Shown in pieces: positions 16,360-24,875 of a DNA stretch of 64,000 nucleotides; the stretch's first letter is position 1; the number at the start of each line of letters is the position of its first letter. Source of the DNA: Planctomycetota bacterium (lineage in GTDB: Bacteria > Planctomycetota > PLA2); NCBI GenBank assembly GCA_021776785.1, contig JAJFFF010000001.1:1-64000 (forward strand), read 5' to 3'. A program made the position numbers and the translations under genes. The notes below the pieces were generated by a model that saw only the letters and a program-made list of their open reading frames with translations, did not search any database and was not told the origin of the DNA.

Positions 16360-17517
16360 ATGCAACGCGTGGCCATCTTGTGCGCCCAGCGCACTCCGAT
16401 CGGAAAGTTCTTCGGCGGTCTCTCGAAAGTGGACGCCGCCGGGCTCGGCACGCCGGTCGTTAAGTCGCTGCTGGACGGGCTTAACCTGACGATCGACGAG
16501 GTTATCTTCGGCTGTGCGCGGCAGGCGGGTCAGGGGCCGAATCCGGCCCGCCAGATCGCGATCCGCGCCGGCCTCGGCGACGATGTCGCGGCACACACGA
16601 TCAACATGGCGTGTGGTTCCGGCCTCAAAACGATCGCGTTGGGCGCGGAACAGATTTGGCTCGGGCGCGCGAAAGCGATCGTGGCGGGCGGCGTCGAATC
16701 GATGACGCAGGTGCCGTTTTTGCTCAAGAAAATGCGGACCGGCTACCGCTTGGGACACGCCAAGTTGGTGGACGATATGTACGACGACGGCTTTCACTGC
16801 CGCCTCGCCGATCAGGTGATGGGAGCGACCGCAGAGACGCTCGCCGAGCAGTACGGAATAACGCGCGACGAGCAGGACGCGTACGCGCTCGAGTCGCAAC
16901 AACGCGCCGGGCGTGCGTGGGATGCGGGCGCGTTTGCCGACGAGATCGTGCCGGTTGTCGTCGACGAGAAGACGACGATCGATCGCGACGAGCACATGCG
17001 TCCGAGCACGACACTCGAAAAGCTCGGCAAGCTACCTCCGGTGTTCAAAAAGGACGGCACGGTGCACGCGGGCAACAGCTCGGGCATTACGGACGGCGGC
17101 GCGGCGGTGCTGCTCGTCGCCGAGTCCGAAGTCGAACGCTTGGGAGTGGAGCCGCTCGGATGGTTTGAGGACTACACGGTGGCGGGTGTGGACCCCAAGG
17201 TCATGGGCATCGCACCCGTGCCGGCGGTGCAGCGCCTTGTCGAAAAGACCGGGCGTGCGCTCGATGGGTTCGACCTCGTCGAGCTCAACGAGGCGTTTGC
17301 CGCCCAGGTGCTCGCGTGCGACAGAGACCTTTCGTTTGATCGCGCCAAACTCAACGTCCATGGCGGCGCCATCGCGCTCGGCCATCCGATCGGCTGCACG
17401 GGTACGCGGATCGTCGTGACGTTGTTGCACGCGATGCGCCGCCACGGAGCGTCCACGGGATTGGCCACGCTGTGCATTTCCGGCGGCCAAGGGCTGGCGG
17501 CGGCGTTTTCTCGGTAG
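16360..17517 (+). CDS. Thiolase (acetyl-CoA acetyltransferase)
   Basis: 385 residues, typical length. The catalytic triad is intact: nucleophile Cys85 in NMACGSGLKT, His342 in GHPIGCTG and Cys372 in LCISGGQG. 'ELNEAFAAQ' (about 308-316) and 'VAGGVESMTQVPF' (around 108-120) are further family signatures. It catalyses either condensation of two acetyl-CoA or the thiolytic step of beta-oxidation; the sequence alone does not decide. No other fatty acid gene adjoins it. The acyl-CoA dehydrogenase of this window is 19 kb away. ATG 16360 is the only plausible start. Confidence 0.9.
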   Translation: MQRVAILCAQRTPIGKFFGGLSKVDAAGLGTPVVKSLLDGLNLTIDEVIFGCARQAGQGPNPARQIAIRAGLGDDVAAHTINMACGSGLKTIALGAEQIWLGRAKAIVAGGVESMTQVPFLLKKMRTGYRLGHAKLVDDMYDDGFHCRLADQVMGATAETLAEQYGITRDEQDAYALESQQRAGRAWDAGAFADEIVPVVVDEKTTIDRDEHMRPSTTLEKLGKLPPVFKKDGTVHAGNSSGITDGGAAVLLVAESEVERLGVEPLGWFEDYTVAGVDPKVMGIAPVPAVQRLVEKTGRALDGFDLVELNEAFAAQVLACDRDLSFDRAKLNVHGGAIALGHPIGCTGTRIVVTLLHAMRRHGASTGLATLCISGGQGLAAAFSR

Positions 17518-17530
17518 ATCTCTTGGTTCA

Positions 17531-18000
17531 AAAAACATCTGACGATCGGTGTCTCTTGGTTCAACATCTGACGATCAGTGTCTCTGGGTTCAACATCTGA
17601 CGATGTTGAGACCGGGACCTTGACGTTTGGGCGGTTTGGCACCGATTCGATTGCCCTTCGACGCATCCGGCCCACGATCGGTTGGTTTGGCACCAACTCG
17701 GCTGCCCCGTGCTGCCTCTGGCGGCGTGTTTGGGCCACCGGTTCGTAGTGTCTTCTGCCCAACATCTGACGATGTTGGAGCTTGACGTTCGGTTGGTTTA
17801 GCACCAATTCGGTTGCACCGTGGCGCCTCTGGCGTTGGACGCGTGCCGCGTGTTTCTGGGTTCAACAGTGAGACCTTGAAGCTCGGCCGGTTTAGCACCA
17901 ATTCGACTGCCCTTCGACGCCCCCGGCTCACGATCGGTTCGTTCGGCACCAACTCGGTTGCCCCCTGCCGCCTTCGGCGTGTGCGCGGGCTTGCCCTCTC
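17531..18000 (+). repeat. Composite intergenic repeat, cluster 2
   Basis: Three copies of AACATCTGACGAT at 17534, 17563 and 17592 (29-base period) and a fourth at 17761. The copy at 17759-17845 matches cluster 1 (7173-7261) almost base for base through all three parts: the CCAACATC-TGAC-GATGTTGG hairpin, the GCACCAATTCGGTTGC module and the CGCCTCTGGCG hairpin. The middle module recurs five times (about 17640, 17681, 17799, 17889 and 17941). No coding frame is convincing here. From 18001 to 18168 I see no gene; the next start is at 18169. Confidence 0.85.
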
Positions 18001-18168
18001 GTTTGGGTTGCGCCGTGCCCCATCTGCGTTGGATGCTTGTTTGATTCGATTGTGCGGTGAGTTTGTGCCGTGCTCCTAGACACAAGGATTTCGACGTTCT
18101 TGGACTGCTGGCGGATTCTGCGCCGGAGCGTTGTCCGGACCGGACCAGGGGTTGGATACAATGGGGGG

Positions 18169-19749
18169 ATGCGTCCCGCTCTATCCATTCTTCTGTTCAT
18201 GCTGGGCCTGGGCTCTGTCCCGGCCCAAGCCGGCGTCAAAGAGGACTTCCTCGCGACGGTCAAAAAACTCGAAGACGCTTACTTCGACGAGCTTCCTCGC
18301 GAACAGCGCGACGATATGTTTCGCCAGCTCGGCGTCTGGGACGATCCGAAGGCCGCGGCGCCGATCGCGTCGATCGCTGCCCTCTATGGGGCGCACCTGT
18401 CGAGCTTGCGCGCACAGATGAAAGCGTTGCAGTCGCGGTTTGACCAGTTCCGCGGCCGCGCCGCGTTGACCGCACAAGAAGAAGGTCTCCGGAACAGCTT
18501 GCTGCGCAAAGTCGAAGCGAAGGAACGTGCGTGGGCGCTGGCGCAGCGCTCCGAGGACCTTTTGATTCACGCCGTCGCGGGGATGAAAAACACCAAGACG
18601 ATCGACACCATGGTCCGCACGTTTGGGCGCCATGGCTCCGCCGCCGTACGCGTCGTGCTTGCACGGGCGTGCGCGAAGTGGCATCTCCTGTTGTCCGACA
18701 ACAAGCGCGCGACAAAGTTCTTTCGGATCCTGTCGAAGATGGCACACGACAAAGAGACGCGGGTGCGCATCGCGGTGGCCCAGTCGATGGCATCGTTTGA
18801 GACCAAAGACGGGTACGAGATGTTGCGCTATTCGCTCAAGGACGGCGATTGGCGCGTGCGTCTCGCGGCGATTCGATCCCTGGCAAAGATCCGCAACAAC
18901 ATCGCGGTGACGTTGCTCATCGAGGCGATGCAGCGCGAGAAGGGTCGCCTGCAAGCGGACATCAACACGATCCTCGAACAGATCACGGGCGAAGTCCTGG
19001 TGTACCCCGAGGTTTGGGACCGCTGGTGGCAAAGCGTCGGCAAGATTATTCCGCCGAAGCGCCCGCCGGCGAAAGACAAGACGGACAACGAGAAGCTGAA
19101 AAAAGACGCGGCGCGCTTTTACGGGATCCCGACGGAATCGCGGCGCATCTGTTTCATCATCGACATGTCGGGCTCCATGAACAAAGAGGTGGAGCAGTTC
19201 AAAGACAAGGGTGTCGTCACCGGCCCGACCCGCAAAAAGAACACGCCGACCGAAGGGAAGACCCGGTGGGAGGTGGCGCGCAACGAGCTACTCCGCGCGG
19301 TTAGCAACCTGAACCCGGAGAAGCAGTTCACGATTATTTTCTTCAATCAGGCCGCGAAACCGTGGCGTCCGCAACTGACGCCCGCGGTGCCCAAGACCAA
19401 AAAAGAACTGCGCGCCGACGTGAAGCTCATCACGCCCAGCGGCACAACGTACACGCTTGGCGCGTTGCGCGAGGCGTTCATCATGGCGGGCTCGGCGAGC
19501 ACAAAGGGCGCGACCAAAAAAGACGGGAACGGCATCGACACGATCTTTGTGTTGAGCGACGGCGGACCGACGGACGGAACGACCGGCAAGCCGATGGAAC
19601 CCGACCCGATTCTCGAGCAAGTGCGCGAGTGGAACAAAGACAAGAGCGTCGTGATCCATGCGATCGCCGTCGATACCGAAGAGGTCGGAACGTATTTTCT
19701 CAAACAACTTGCCGGCCAAAACGGCGGCGTCTTCGTTGAAAGAAAGTAG
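18169..19749 (+). CDS. Secreted HEAT-repeat + von Willebrand A protein (paralogue 1)
   Basis: 526 residues. Signal peptide 1-21 (ending VPAQA). A helical region with HEAT-like repeats spans about 130-290 ('ETRVRIAVAQSMASFETKDGYEMLRYSLKDGDWRVRLAAIRSLAKI'). A C-terminal VWA domain starts near 325 with the MIDAS motif FIIDMSGSMN (DxSxS), a Thr in 'TPSGTTYTLGALREA' and an Asp in 'FVLSDGGPTDG', so metal-dependent ligand binding looks intact. It is exported, since the start before the signal peptide is at 18169 with a GGGGGG stretch just upstream. Its stop overlaps the GTG of the next gene (TAGTG), so the two are translationally coupled. Ligand and role unknown. Confidence 0.83.
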   Translation: MRPALSILLFMLGLGSVPAQAGVKEDFLATVKKLEDAYFDELPREQRDDMFRQLGVWDDPKAAAPIASIAALYGAHLSSLRAQMKALQSRFDQFRGRAALTAQEEGLRNSLLRKVEAKERAWALAQRSEDLLIHAVAGMKNTKTIDTMVRTFGRHGSAAVRVVLARACAKWHLLLSDNKRATKFFRILSKMAHDKETRVRIAVAQSMASFETKDGYEMLRYSLKDGDWRVRLAAIRSLAKIRNNIAVTLLIEAMQREKGRLQADINTILEQITGEVLVYPEVWDRWWQSVGKIIPPKRPPAKDKTDNEKLKKDAARFYGIPTESRRICFIIDMSGSMNKEVEQFKDKGVVTGPTRKKNTPTEGKTRWEVARNELLRAVSNLNPEKQFTIIFFNQAAKPWRPQLTPAVPKTKKELRADVKLITPSGTTYTLGALREAFIMAGSASTKGATKKDGNGIDTIFVLSDGGPTDGTTGKPMEPDPILEQVREWNKDKSVVIHAIAVDTEEVGTYFLKQLAGQNGGVFVERK

Positions 19750-21290
19750 TGATTGAATACGCGCGACGCTTCTTGGTCCTCTTCGTCCTCGCAGCCCTCG
19801 CGGCAGGGGGCGACCACAACGAAGCCGTAGCGCGACTCCGCGCGGCGAAGGGGGCGACGGCCCGCGCCCAAGCGATCGCCGGCATCGCGGCGGTGGACAG
19901 CCCGGAGGCGGCGGCGTACCTCACCAAACTTTGGAACACCTCGCATCGCGCGCTCCCGAAATTGCGCCGCGATCTCTACAAAGCGCGCAGCAAAGTGCGG
20001 CGCGCTCGTCGCAAGCCGCAAAAGCGCGGCGACAGCGCGTCGGAGATTGCCGTCCTCAACCAAAAGATCGCGGTGATGGACGGGCGCGTCAGCACGATCG
20101 AGTTGGAGATGGCGGCGATCGTGGCAGGGCTCGAGTCCATGAAGGCGCCCAGCGTGGCGGCTTGGATGGTGAGCGACGGGTTGCGGTTGGCGCAGTCCGC
20201 GGTGTTGCGCGAAATGTTTGCGCGCAAGGGCGGTACGGTTGCCGCGGGGGTCACGGCGTTGCTGGATCGAATTGCGGTCGCGCGCAACGCGAGCGAGTTG
20301 ATCCCGCTGCTCCGTGCTCTCAAAGAGGTGAAGGACTTCGATCCGGACGAACGCCTGCCGGTGCTTTTGGCGCATCTCGGGAGCAAGGACTGGGGCGTGC
20401 GTGTCGCCACCGCGCATGTGTTGGCGCACACAGGGCGCGTCGAAGCCATCGCGCCGATGATCCGGACGCTCGGCAAGCAAGCAGAGCGATCCCGCGCGCA
20501 GCGTGAGATTGCGGACGCGTTGCAAGCGCTCACGGGCCAAACGCTCGGGCCGTTTCCGAATGCGTGGAAGAAGTGGTGGCGCGACAACGAGCAGGCGATC
20601 ATGGACGGCAAGGTCGATCTCGAATTGGATCGCCACAAGTCGAAAGCGCGCGACACAAAAAAACTCGATCAGGGTCGGATCTACGGCATCCCGCAACAAG
20701 CCGACCGCATCATCTACGTGTTTGATCGTTCGGGTTCCATGGACGTGTCGATGCGGCGCCCGCGCTTTTTGGACGGCGGCGCGATTCCTGCCGACGACGA
20801 CGAGGACTCGCGCTATGACGCCGCGAGCCGCGAGTTGGCGGCCGCGATCTCGAGGCTCCGACGCGACACACTCTTTGCCGTCGTGTTGTACTCCGACGAA
20901 GTGGGACCGCTGCACGACGAACTCGTGCCGGCCACGAAGGAAGCCGTCGCGGGCGTGAAAACGTCGCTGGAGCGGACGGGACCCAGCGGATCGACCAACA
21001 TCTACGCCGCGATCGACTACGCGCTGCGGCTGGCCAACGTGCACCCGGACGCCAAGCCCGGCGCGGCGAAGGCGGACGCGATCTATCTCATTTCCGACGG
21101 CTCGCCCACGGGCCCAAACGGAAAGGTCGAAGACCCGGCGCGCACGCTGCAGGCGGTGCGCGAATGGAACGCACTCCAGCGCGTCGCGATTCATACGATC
21201 GGCATCGGTCGCAGTCACAACGCGATTTTCTTGCGCGCACTAGCGGAGCAAAACGGCGGCGAGTATCACGCCGTGCTTCCGAAGAAGTGA
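19749..21290 (+). CDS. Secreted HEAT-repeat + von Willebrand A protein (paralogue 2)
   Basis: 513 residues, same architecture as the upstream gene. It has a signal peptide (ending about residue 19), HEAT-like helices with 'LGSKDWGVRVATAHVLAHTGRVEAIAPMIRTLGKQ', the shared junction ending 'GPFPNAWKKWWRDNEQ' (compare 'VYPEVWDRWWQSVGK' upstream), and a VWA domain with YVFDRSGSMD, 'GPSGSTNIYAAIDYALR' and 'LISDGSPTGPNG'. MIDAS residues are present. Starts with GTG that shares one base with the preceding stop codon. The pair arose by tandem duplication and probably forms one complex or a redundant pair (inference). Confidence 0.83.
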   Translation: MIEYARRFLVLFVLAALAAGGDHNEAVARLRAAKGATARAQAIAGIAAVDSPEAAAYLTKLWNTSHRALPKLRRDLYKARSKVRRARRKPQKRGDSASEIAVLNQKIAVMDGRVSTIELEMAAIVAGLESMKAPSVAAWMVSDGLRLAQSAVLREMFARKGGTVAAGVTALLDRIAVARNASELIPLLRALKEVKDFDPDERLPVLLAHLGSKDWGVRVATAHVLAHTGRVEAIAPMIRTLGKQAERSRAQREIADALQALTGQTLGPFPNAWKKWWRDNEQAIMDGKVDLELDRHKSKARDTKKLDQGRIYGIPQQADRIIYVFDRSGSMDVSMRRPRFLDGGAIPADDDEDSRYDAASRELAAAISRLRRDTLFAVVLYSDEVGPLHDELVPATKEAVAGVKTSLERTGPSGSTNIYAAIDYALRLANVHPDAKPGAAKADAIYLISDGSPTGPNGKVEDPARTLQAVREWNALQRVAIHTIGIGRSHNAIFLRALAEQNGGEYHAVLPKK

Positions 21291-21327
21291 GATCGGTCCG
21301 CCGCGCCGAAGACTCTTGCCGCGGGTT

Positions 21328-22416
21328 CTAACGTTGGCGCACGAGACGGTTTTGCTCAAGGGAGTAGCGAAACGACTGGCGCTCGCGCTTCCACCACGCC
21401 GGAGCTTCGGCCATGAGCGCGAGGTGCGCCGGACCAAGCCCGCGAATCGCGTTGGCCACCAGCGCGTGCGAGATCGACCCGGGTTTTGCGTGGAGAGCGA
21501 GCAGGTGATCCATCGTCGCTTTCGTTCGGATGCCGCAAAGGGTTGCGAGTGCTTTCGTGTCGCCGCTGCGCACGCGCTTCACCAGCGTGGCGAAACTTGG
21601 TTGCTCCACGATCGTCGTAATGCGCTGCTCAAACTGCTGCAACGCGTTCGCGCTCGCCGGCACGCCGCCGCTCCACGCGAGGCGTCCGTACCGATCGATC
21701 ACAGCCGCCCACGGCAACGATGCACCGCGATACGCGCGCAACGTCGTGCTCGGTCCGCGGCGCGATTGCTTATCGATGCCCACCGCGAACGGAGGGCGGA
21801 GCCGCTTGATCGCTGCTTCGATGCGTTCCGGCCGCTGGTTGTCGCGGTCGTCGATGACCGTGGCCACAACGGCGAGGCGGCACCCCTTGGCCGGGAGGCG
21901 TTGGTGCAGGCGCAAGAGACGCGGCCACACGCTACGCGTCTGCGGGTGCGACACGGATAAAAAGATCAGCGCGACGACGTCGTCCTTGGTCGCCTGCGGA
22001 TGGATGGGAATGCCGATCCAGCGGTCCATCGTGAGGGGCGGCGGCGGTTCGTGGCGCGCGCGCAAACGCGCTTCGTGCTGACGCGCCGCCGCGGAGTTCG
22101 CTTGTCGATAGAGCTGGTACGCGGCGCGCACATCGCGGGTCTCCAAAAACCAGCCTAGCCAAACGCGGACGCGATCGCGGTGGGCGTTGTCCGGGCCATC
22201 CGCTTGCACGTACTTGCGCGCCGCCGCCACAAAAGCGTCCGCCGCGGGCCCCGTCCGCGGAGCAGCCTGCTCCAGCGCGAGATCGCGGAGTTGGACCACA
22301 CTCTTGTAGGTGGCCCCTTCGTCGGCACGGGCTGCGGACGCAACGGCGCCAAGCAGCAGCGCGAGCGCGAGCCGCGCGAGCGGGTCGAAACGTGAGAACG
22401 AAGGAAGCTGGGACAC
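21328..22416 (-). CDS. Exported TlpA/redoxin-like protein lacking the CXXC motif
   Basis: About 362 residues. Signal peptide 'LARLALALLLGAVASAARA', helical N-terminal part, then a thioredoxin-like fold: 'VVALIFLSVSHPQTRSVWPRLLRLHQRL' sits where redoxins carry the CXXC, followed by 'RLAVVATVIDDR' and 'YRGASLPWAAVIDRYGRLAWSGG'. No cysteine is present at the active site, so it should be redox-inactive. A helical C-terminal region follows. No ATG precedes the signal peptide; I take the GTG at 22416, and the longer ORF (to 23073) would overlap the divergent M50 gene. Start uncertain. Confidence 0.6.
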   Translation of the reverse strand: MSQLPSFSRFDPLARLALALLLGAVASAARADEGATYKSVVQLRDLALEQAAPRTGPAADAFVAAARKYVQADGPDNAHRDRVRVWLGWFLETRDVRAAYQLYRQANSAAARQHEARLRARHEPPPPLTMDRWIGIPIHPQATKDDVVALIFLSVSHPQTRSVWPRLLRLHQRLPAKGCRLAVVATVIDDRDNQRPERIEAAIKRLRPPFAVGIDKQSRRGPSTTLRAYRGASLPWAAVIDRYGRLAWSGGVPASANALQQFEQRITTIVEQPSFATLVKRVRSGDTKALATLCGIRTKATMDHLLALHAKPGSISHALVANAIRGLGPAHLALMAEAPAWWKRERQSFRYSLEQNRLVRQR

Positions 22417-22596
22417 GGGTGAGCGCTGAGAAGAAACGCAAAACGAGGGCCAGCCAGCACCCCGCTCCTCATGCGCCCTAAACGCCGCGCGCTGTCCTGA
22501 GTCGGGGACGTTGTGACCCTTACGTTCTATGCATCGTCCAAATGGATGGAATCGGCGCAACACGAAGAACGAAGAGTCGGGAATAATGCGGGCGCG

Positions 22597-23097
22597 ATGG
22601 GATGGCTGGGATTCTCGATCGGGCGCTTGCGCGTCGAGTTTTCGGTTGGGATCGCGTTGCTGGCGGCGGTTTTGTGGTGGTTGCGGCCGCCGCTCGGGCC
22701 GCGCTATCTCCTCCTTTTGAGTGTTTTGTGCGCGCACGAACTGGCGCACGCCCTCGTCTCGCTGCGCCTCGGTGGGACCCGCGCCGTTGTGAAGATCTGG
22801 CCCTATTTCGGCCGGGCGGACGTCGAAAGCATGCCGGATCGCCGCGAAGCGTGGGTTGCGCTCGCCGGGCCCAGCGCCAACCTGGTCATCGCGGGGGGGC
22901 TCGCGCTGGCCGGTCTGAGGCCGACGCTGGAGTTGGCCACGGCCGAGCCCGGAACGCTGCTCTTGACGGCCCATCTCGCGATGGGAACGCTCAATCTGAT
23001 CCCGTTTGGTCCCATCGACGGCGGCCGGGCCTGGCGGGCGTGGCGGAGGCCATCGGACAAGGATTCGTCCCACGGTTCGTCACGGCGGGTATGCTAA
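22597..23097 (+). CDS. Site-2 protease family (M50) membrane metallopeptidase
   Basis: 166 residues. The zinc motif HELAH is at 47-51 inside a membrane segment ('LLLSVLCAHELAHALVSLRLGG'). The second motif NLIPFGPIDGGRAW places the third ligand Asp at 141, as in rhomboid-unrelated M50 proteases of the FtsH-free small type. Two to four membrane segments. These proteases cut membrane-bound substrates such as anti-sigma factors; the target is unknown. ATG 22597 puts a short polar start before the first hydrophobic stretch; a longer ORF upstream adds nothing recognisable. The next gene starts 7 bases after the stop. Confidence 0.8.
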   Translation: MGWLGFSIGRLRVEFSVGIALLAAVLWWLRPPLGPRYLLLLSVLCAHELAHALVSLRLGGTRAVVKIWPYFGRADVESMPDRREAWVALAGPSANLVIAGGLALAGLRPTLELATAEPGTLLLTAHLAMGTLNLIPFGPIDGGRAWRAWRRPSDKDSSHGSSRRVC

Positions 23098-23104
23098 TTC
23101 CCTT

Positions 23105-24718
23105 ATGCGATTGACCTGTATTGTTCTCGGGTTGCTCTGCTTGCTACCGGCCGCGATTCGCGCCGAGTCCGCAGTCGACCTTACCCAACTCTTCCCGCAA
23201 GACGCTCACTTCACTTTTAGGATCAAGTCGTTGGATCGACTCGACGCGATCACACGCGAAATGATTCCGTTGTTGCGTCAGCTTGGCGCCACCGAAGAGG
23301 CCGACATGCTCGGCAAGGCGCCGCTGTCGACGATCGCCGGCGCCGAGTCCGGCATCAACCTGGAGTGGCTCGATCGGAAAAAGCCGGTCTACATGGTCGC
23401 CGCCGATCCGCGCAAGGGCGAGGTCATGGTCGTAGCCAACACCGCGGCGGGTGTGACTTGGGAGGGCGAAAAGGAGTTAAAGAACGGCGCGGTTGCCGTG
23501 CAACGGGGCAGCACCATGATGGCGGGGCTTCCGCCGAGTTTGCAACTCGCGCCGAGCAACAAGCCGACCAAGATGCTCGAAGGCGATCTCGTGTTTCACG
23601 CGTACGCCGCGAACCTGAATCGAATCTACAAAGAACAGATCGATGCAGGCTTTGCGATGGGCACGATGCGCGCGGCAGGCATGCCGCTGCCGCCCGTCGC
23701 TCAGAAGATGATCGCGCCGATCATGAAGTCCATCCAAGGCGCGGTGCAAGCGACCACGTCGATCGGTTACGCACTCACCTGGAAGGGCGATCATGCGCTC
23801 GGCCACGGATTGATCGCCACGGATCCGGCGTCGAACTTCCACGCCATGCTCAAGAAGTCGGGTCCGGCGGGTGCGTCACAGTTGGCGCGCTATCTGCCCG
23901 GGGACGCGATATTCATGTTTGATCTCCATGCCGCTCCGGGTTGGCCGTTGGCCGACGTGGGCGCCGCGGCCGGCGGTGAAGCCGGTCAGGGCAAGCTGGG
24001 TGCCGCCATCCTTAGATTGCTTTCCCTCTCGAGTGCGTTTAGCGAATCGCTCACGGGCGAAAGCGCCGGTTCGCTCGCGATGGCGGGCATGATGGGCGCC
24101 AACATAACGTCGATCGCGAAGCTCAAACAGGGCGTCGACGTCAGCAAGATGTTTGACAAGCTCGACGTCGCGGCGATGAACAAAGAATTCGCGGACCTCA
24201 ACATCCCGCTCACGTTTGAGTTCAAGAAAAACATTCTCAAGCACGGCGAGATCAACATGCACCAGTTGGTCATGCAGAGCAATCATCCCAACATCGCGAT
24301 GGTCGCCGGCATGATGCAGCACTACATTGCGGCCGGCCACGGGCACCTGATCGCTGTGATGTCGCCGACGGGTGCGGACGATGTGCGCACGCTTCTCGAC
24401 CGCATCAGCGCAGGCAAGGCGCGCGACAGCCTTCATCTCAAACAGATGGACCGGTTCGGCCGCGCACGCACCATGGGCCTCACGCTTAACGTCTCGGCGC
24501 TCAAGCAGGTGCTCATGACGTTTGCCATGATGGCGCCGGAAATGGCCAAGCTCGCCAACGCGATTCCGGATGACCTTGCTGTCTCGACCGCCGTCACCAC
24601 ATCAAACGGCAACATCGAGTGGAAAGGCAACTGGCCGCTCGGCAAGTTCGCCGCGATCGCCGAAGTCATGAACGGCGGGGGCGCGAAGCCCAAATCGGAC
24701 GACGAAGAGTTTGATTAG
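23105..24718 (+). CDS. Secreted DUF3352-like protein (paralogue A)
   Basis: 537 residues. Signal peptide 1-20. Soluble mixed fold, with many Met and Ala. No catalytic motif. The C-terminal part 'LTLNVSALKQVLMTFAMMAPEMAKLANAIPDDLAVSTAV' and 'IEWKGNWPLGKFAAIAEVMN' aligns clearly with the next gene ('FTINVGALKPFAMLFAMQAPEAGQIMNAIPEQMLLSTAI', 'ISWKGEWPLQEMKGLLAKVA'). Both end in an acidic tail (DDEEFD / DEEDFD). Starts at ATG 23105, 7 bases after the M50 protease stop, so the two are probably co-transcribed. A strong terminator follows. Confidence 0.8.
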   Translation: MRLTCIVLGLLCLLPAAIRAESAVDLTQLFPQDAHFTFRIKSLDRLDAITREMIPLLRQLGATEEADMLGKAPLSTIAGAESGINLEWLDRKKPVYMVAADPRKGEVMVVANTAAGVTWEGEKELKNGAVAVQRGSTMMAGLPPSLQLAPSNKPTKMLEGDLVFHAYAANLNRIYKEQIDAGFAMGTMRAAGMPLPPVAQKMIAPIMKSIQGAVQATTSIGYALTWKGDHALGHGLIATDPASNFHAMLKKSGPAGASQLARYLPGDAIFMFDLHAAPGWPLADVGAAAGGEAGQGKLGAAILRLLSLSSAFSESLTGESAGSLAMAGMMGANITSIAKLKQGVDVSKMFDKLDVAAMNKEFADLNIPLTFEFKKNILKHGEINMHQLVMQSNHPNIAMVAGMMQHYIAAGHGHLIAVMSPTGADDVRTLLDRISAGKARDSLHLKQMDRFGRARTMGLTLNVSALKQVLMTFAMMAPEMAKLANAIPDDLAVSTAVTTSNGNIEWKGNWPLGKFAAIAEVMNGGGAKPKSDDEEFD

Positions 24719-24772
24719 GCCCTAGACCGAGCGGTAGGGCCGCGATTTCGGTCCAGTGTGAAGTTCTTACAC

Positions 24773-24812
24773 AGCCATGGGGTGCGATTTTCCGCGTCCC
24801 ATGGCTTTTTTG
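24773..24812 (+). terminator. Rho-independent terminator
   Basis: Stem AGCCATGGG (24773-24781) with CCCATGGCT (24798-24806), then TTTTTTGTTT. Nine perfect base pairs. Ends the M50 protease and paralogue A transcript. Confidence 0.85.
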
Positions 24813-24875
24813 TTTGGCACGGTGTGTGAGGATTTATGGGTAGGGGGTGTTCCCCACTAAGAGGATTCGATCGTG

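Noticed and set aside
16257..16451. N-terminal extension of the Pro-rich membrane protein
   Set aside because: It overlaps the divergent thiolase gene and has no homology-like sequence.
17172..18085. Minus-strand reading frames through repeat cluster 2
   Set aside because: They overlap the thiolase gene and again translate the repeat in several frames.
19347..21218. Long minus-strand frame of about 620 codons
   Set aside because: Antisense to the VWA genes; Arg/His-rich low-complexity product typical of a shadow in GC-rich DNA.
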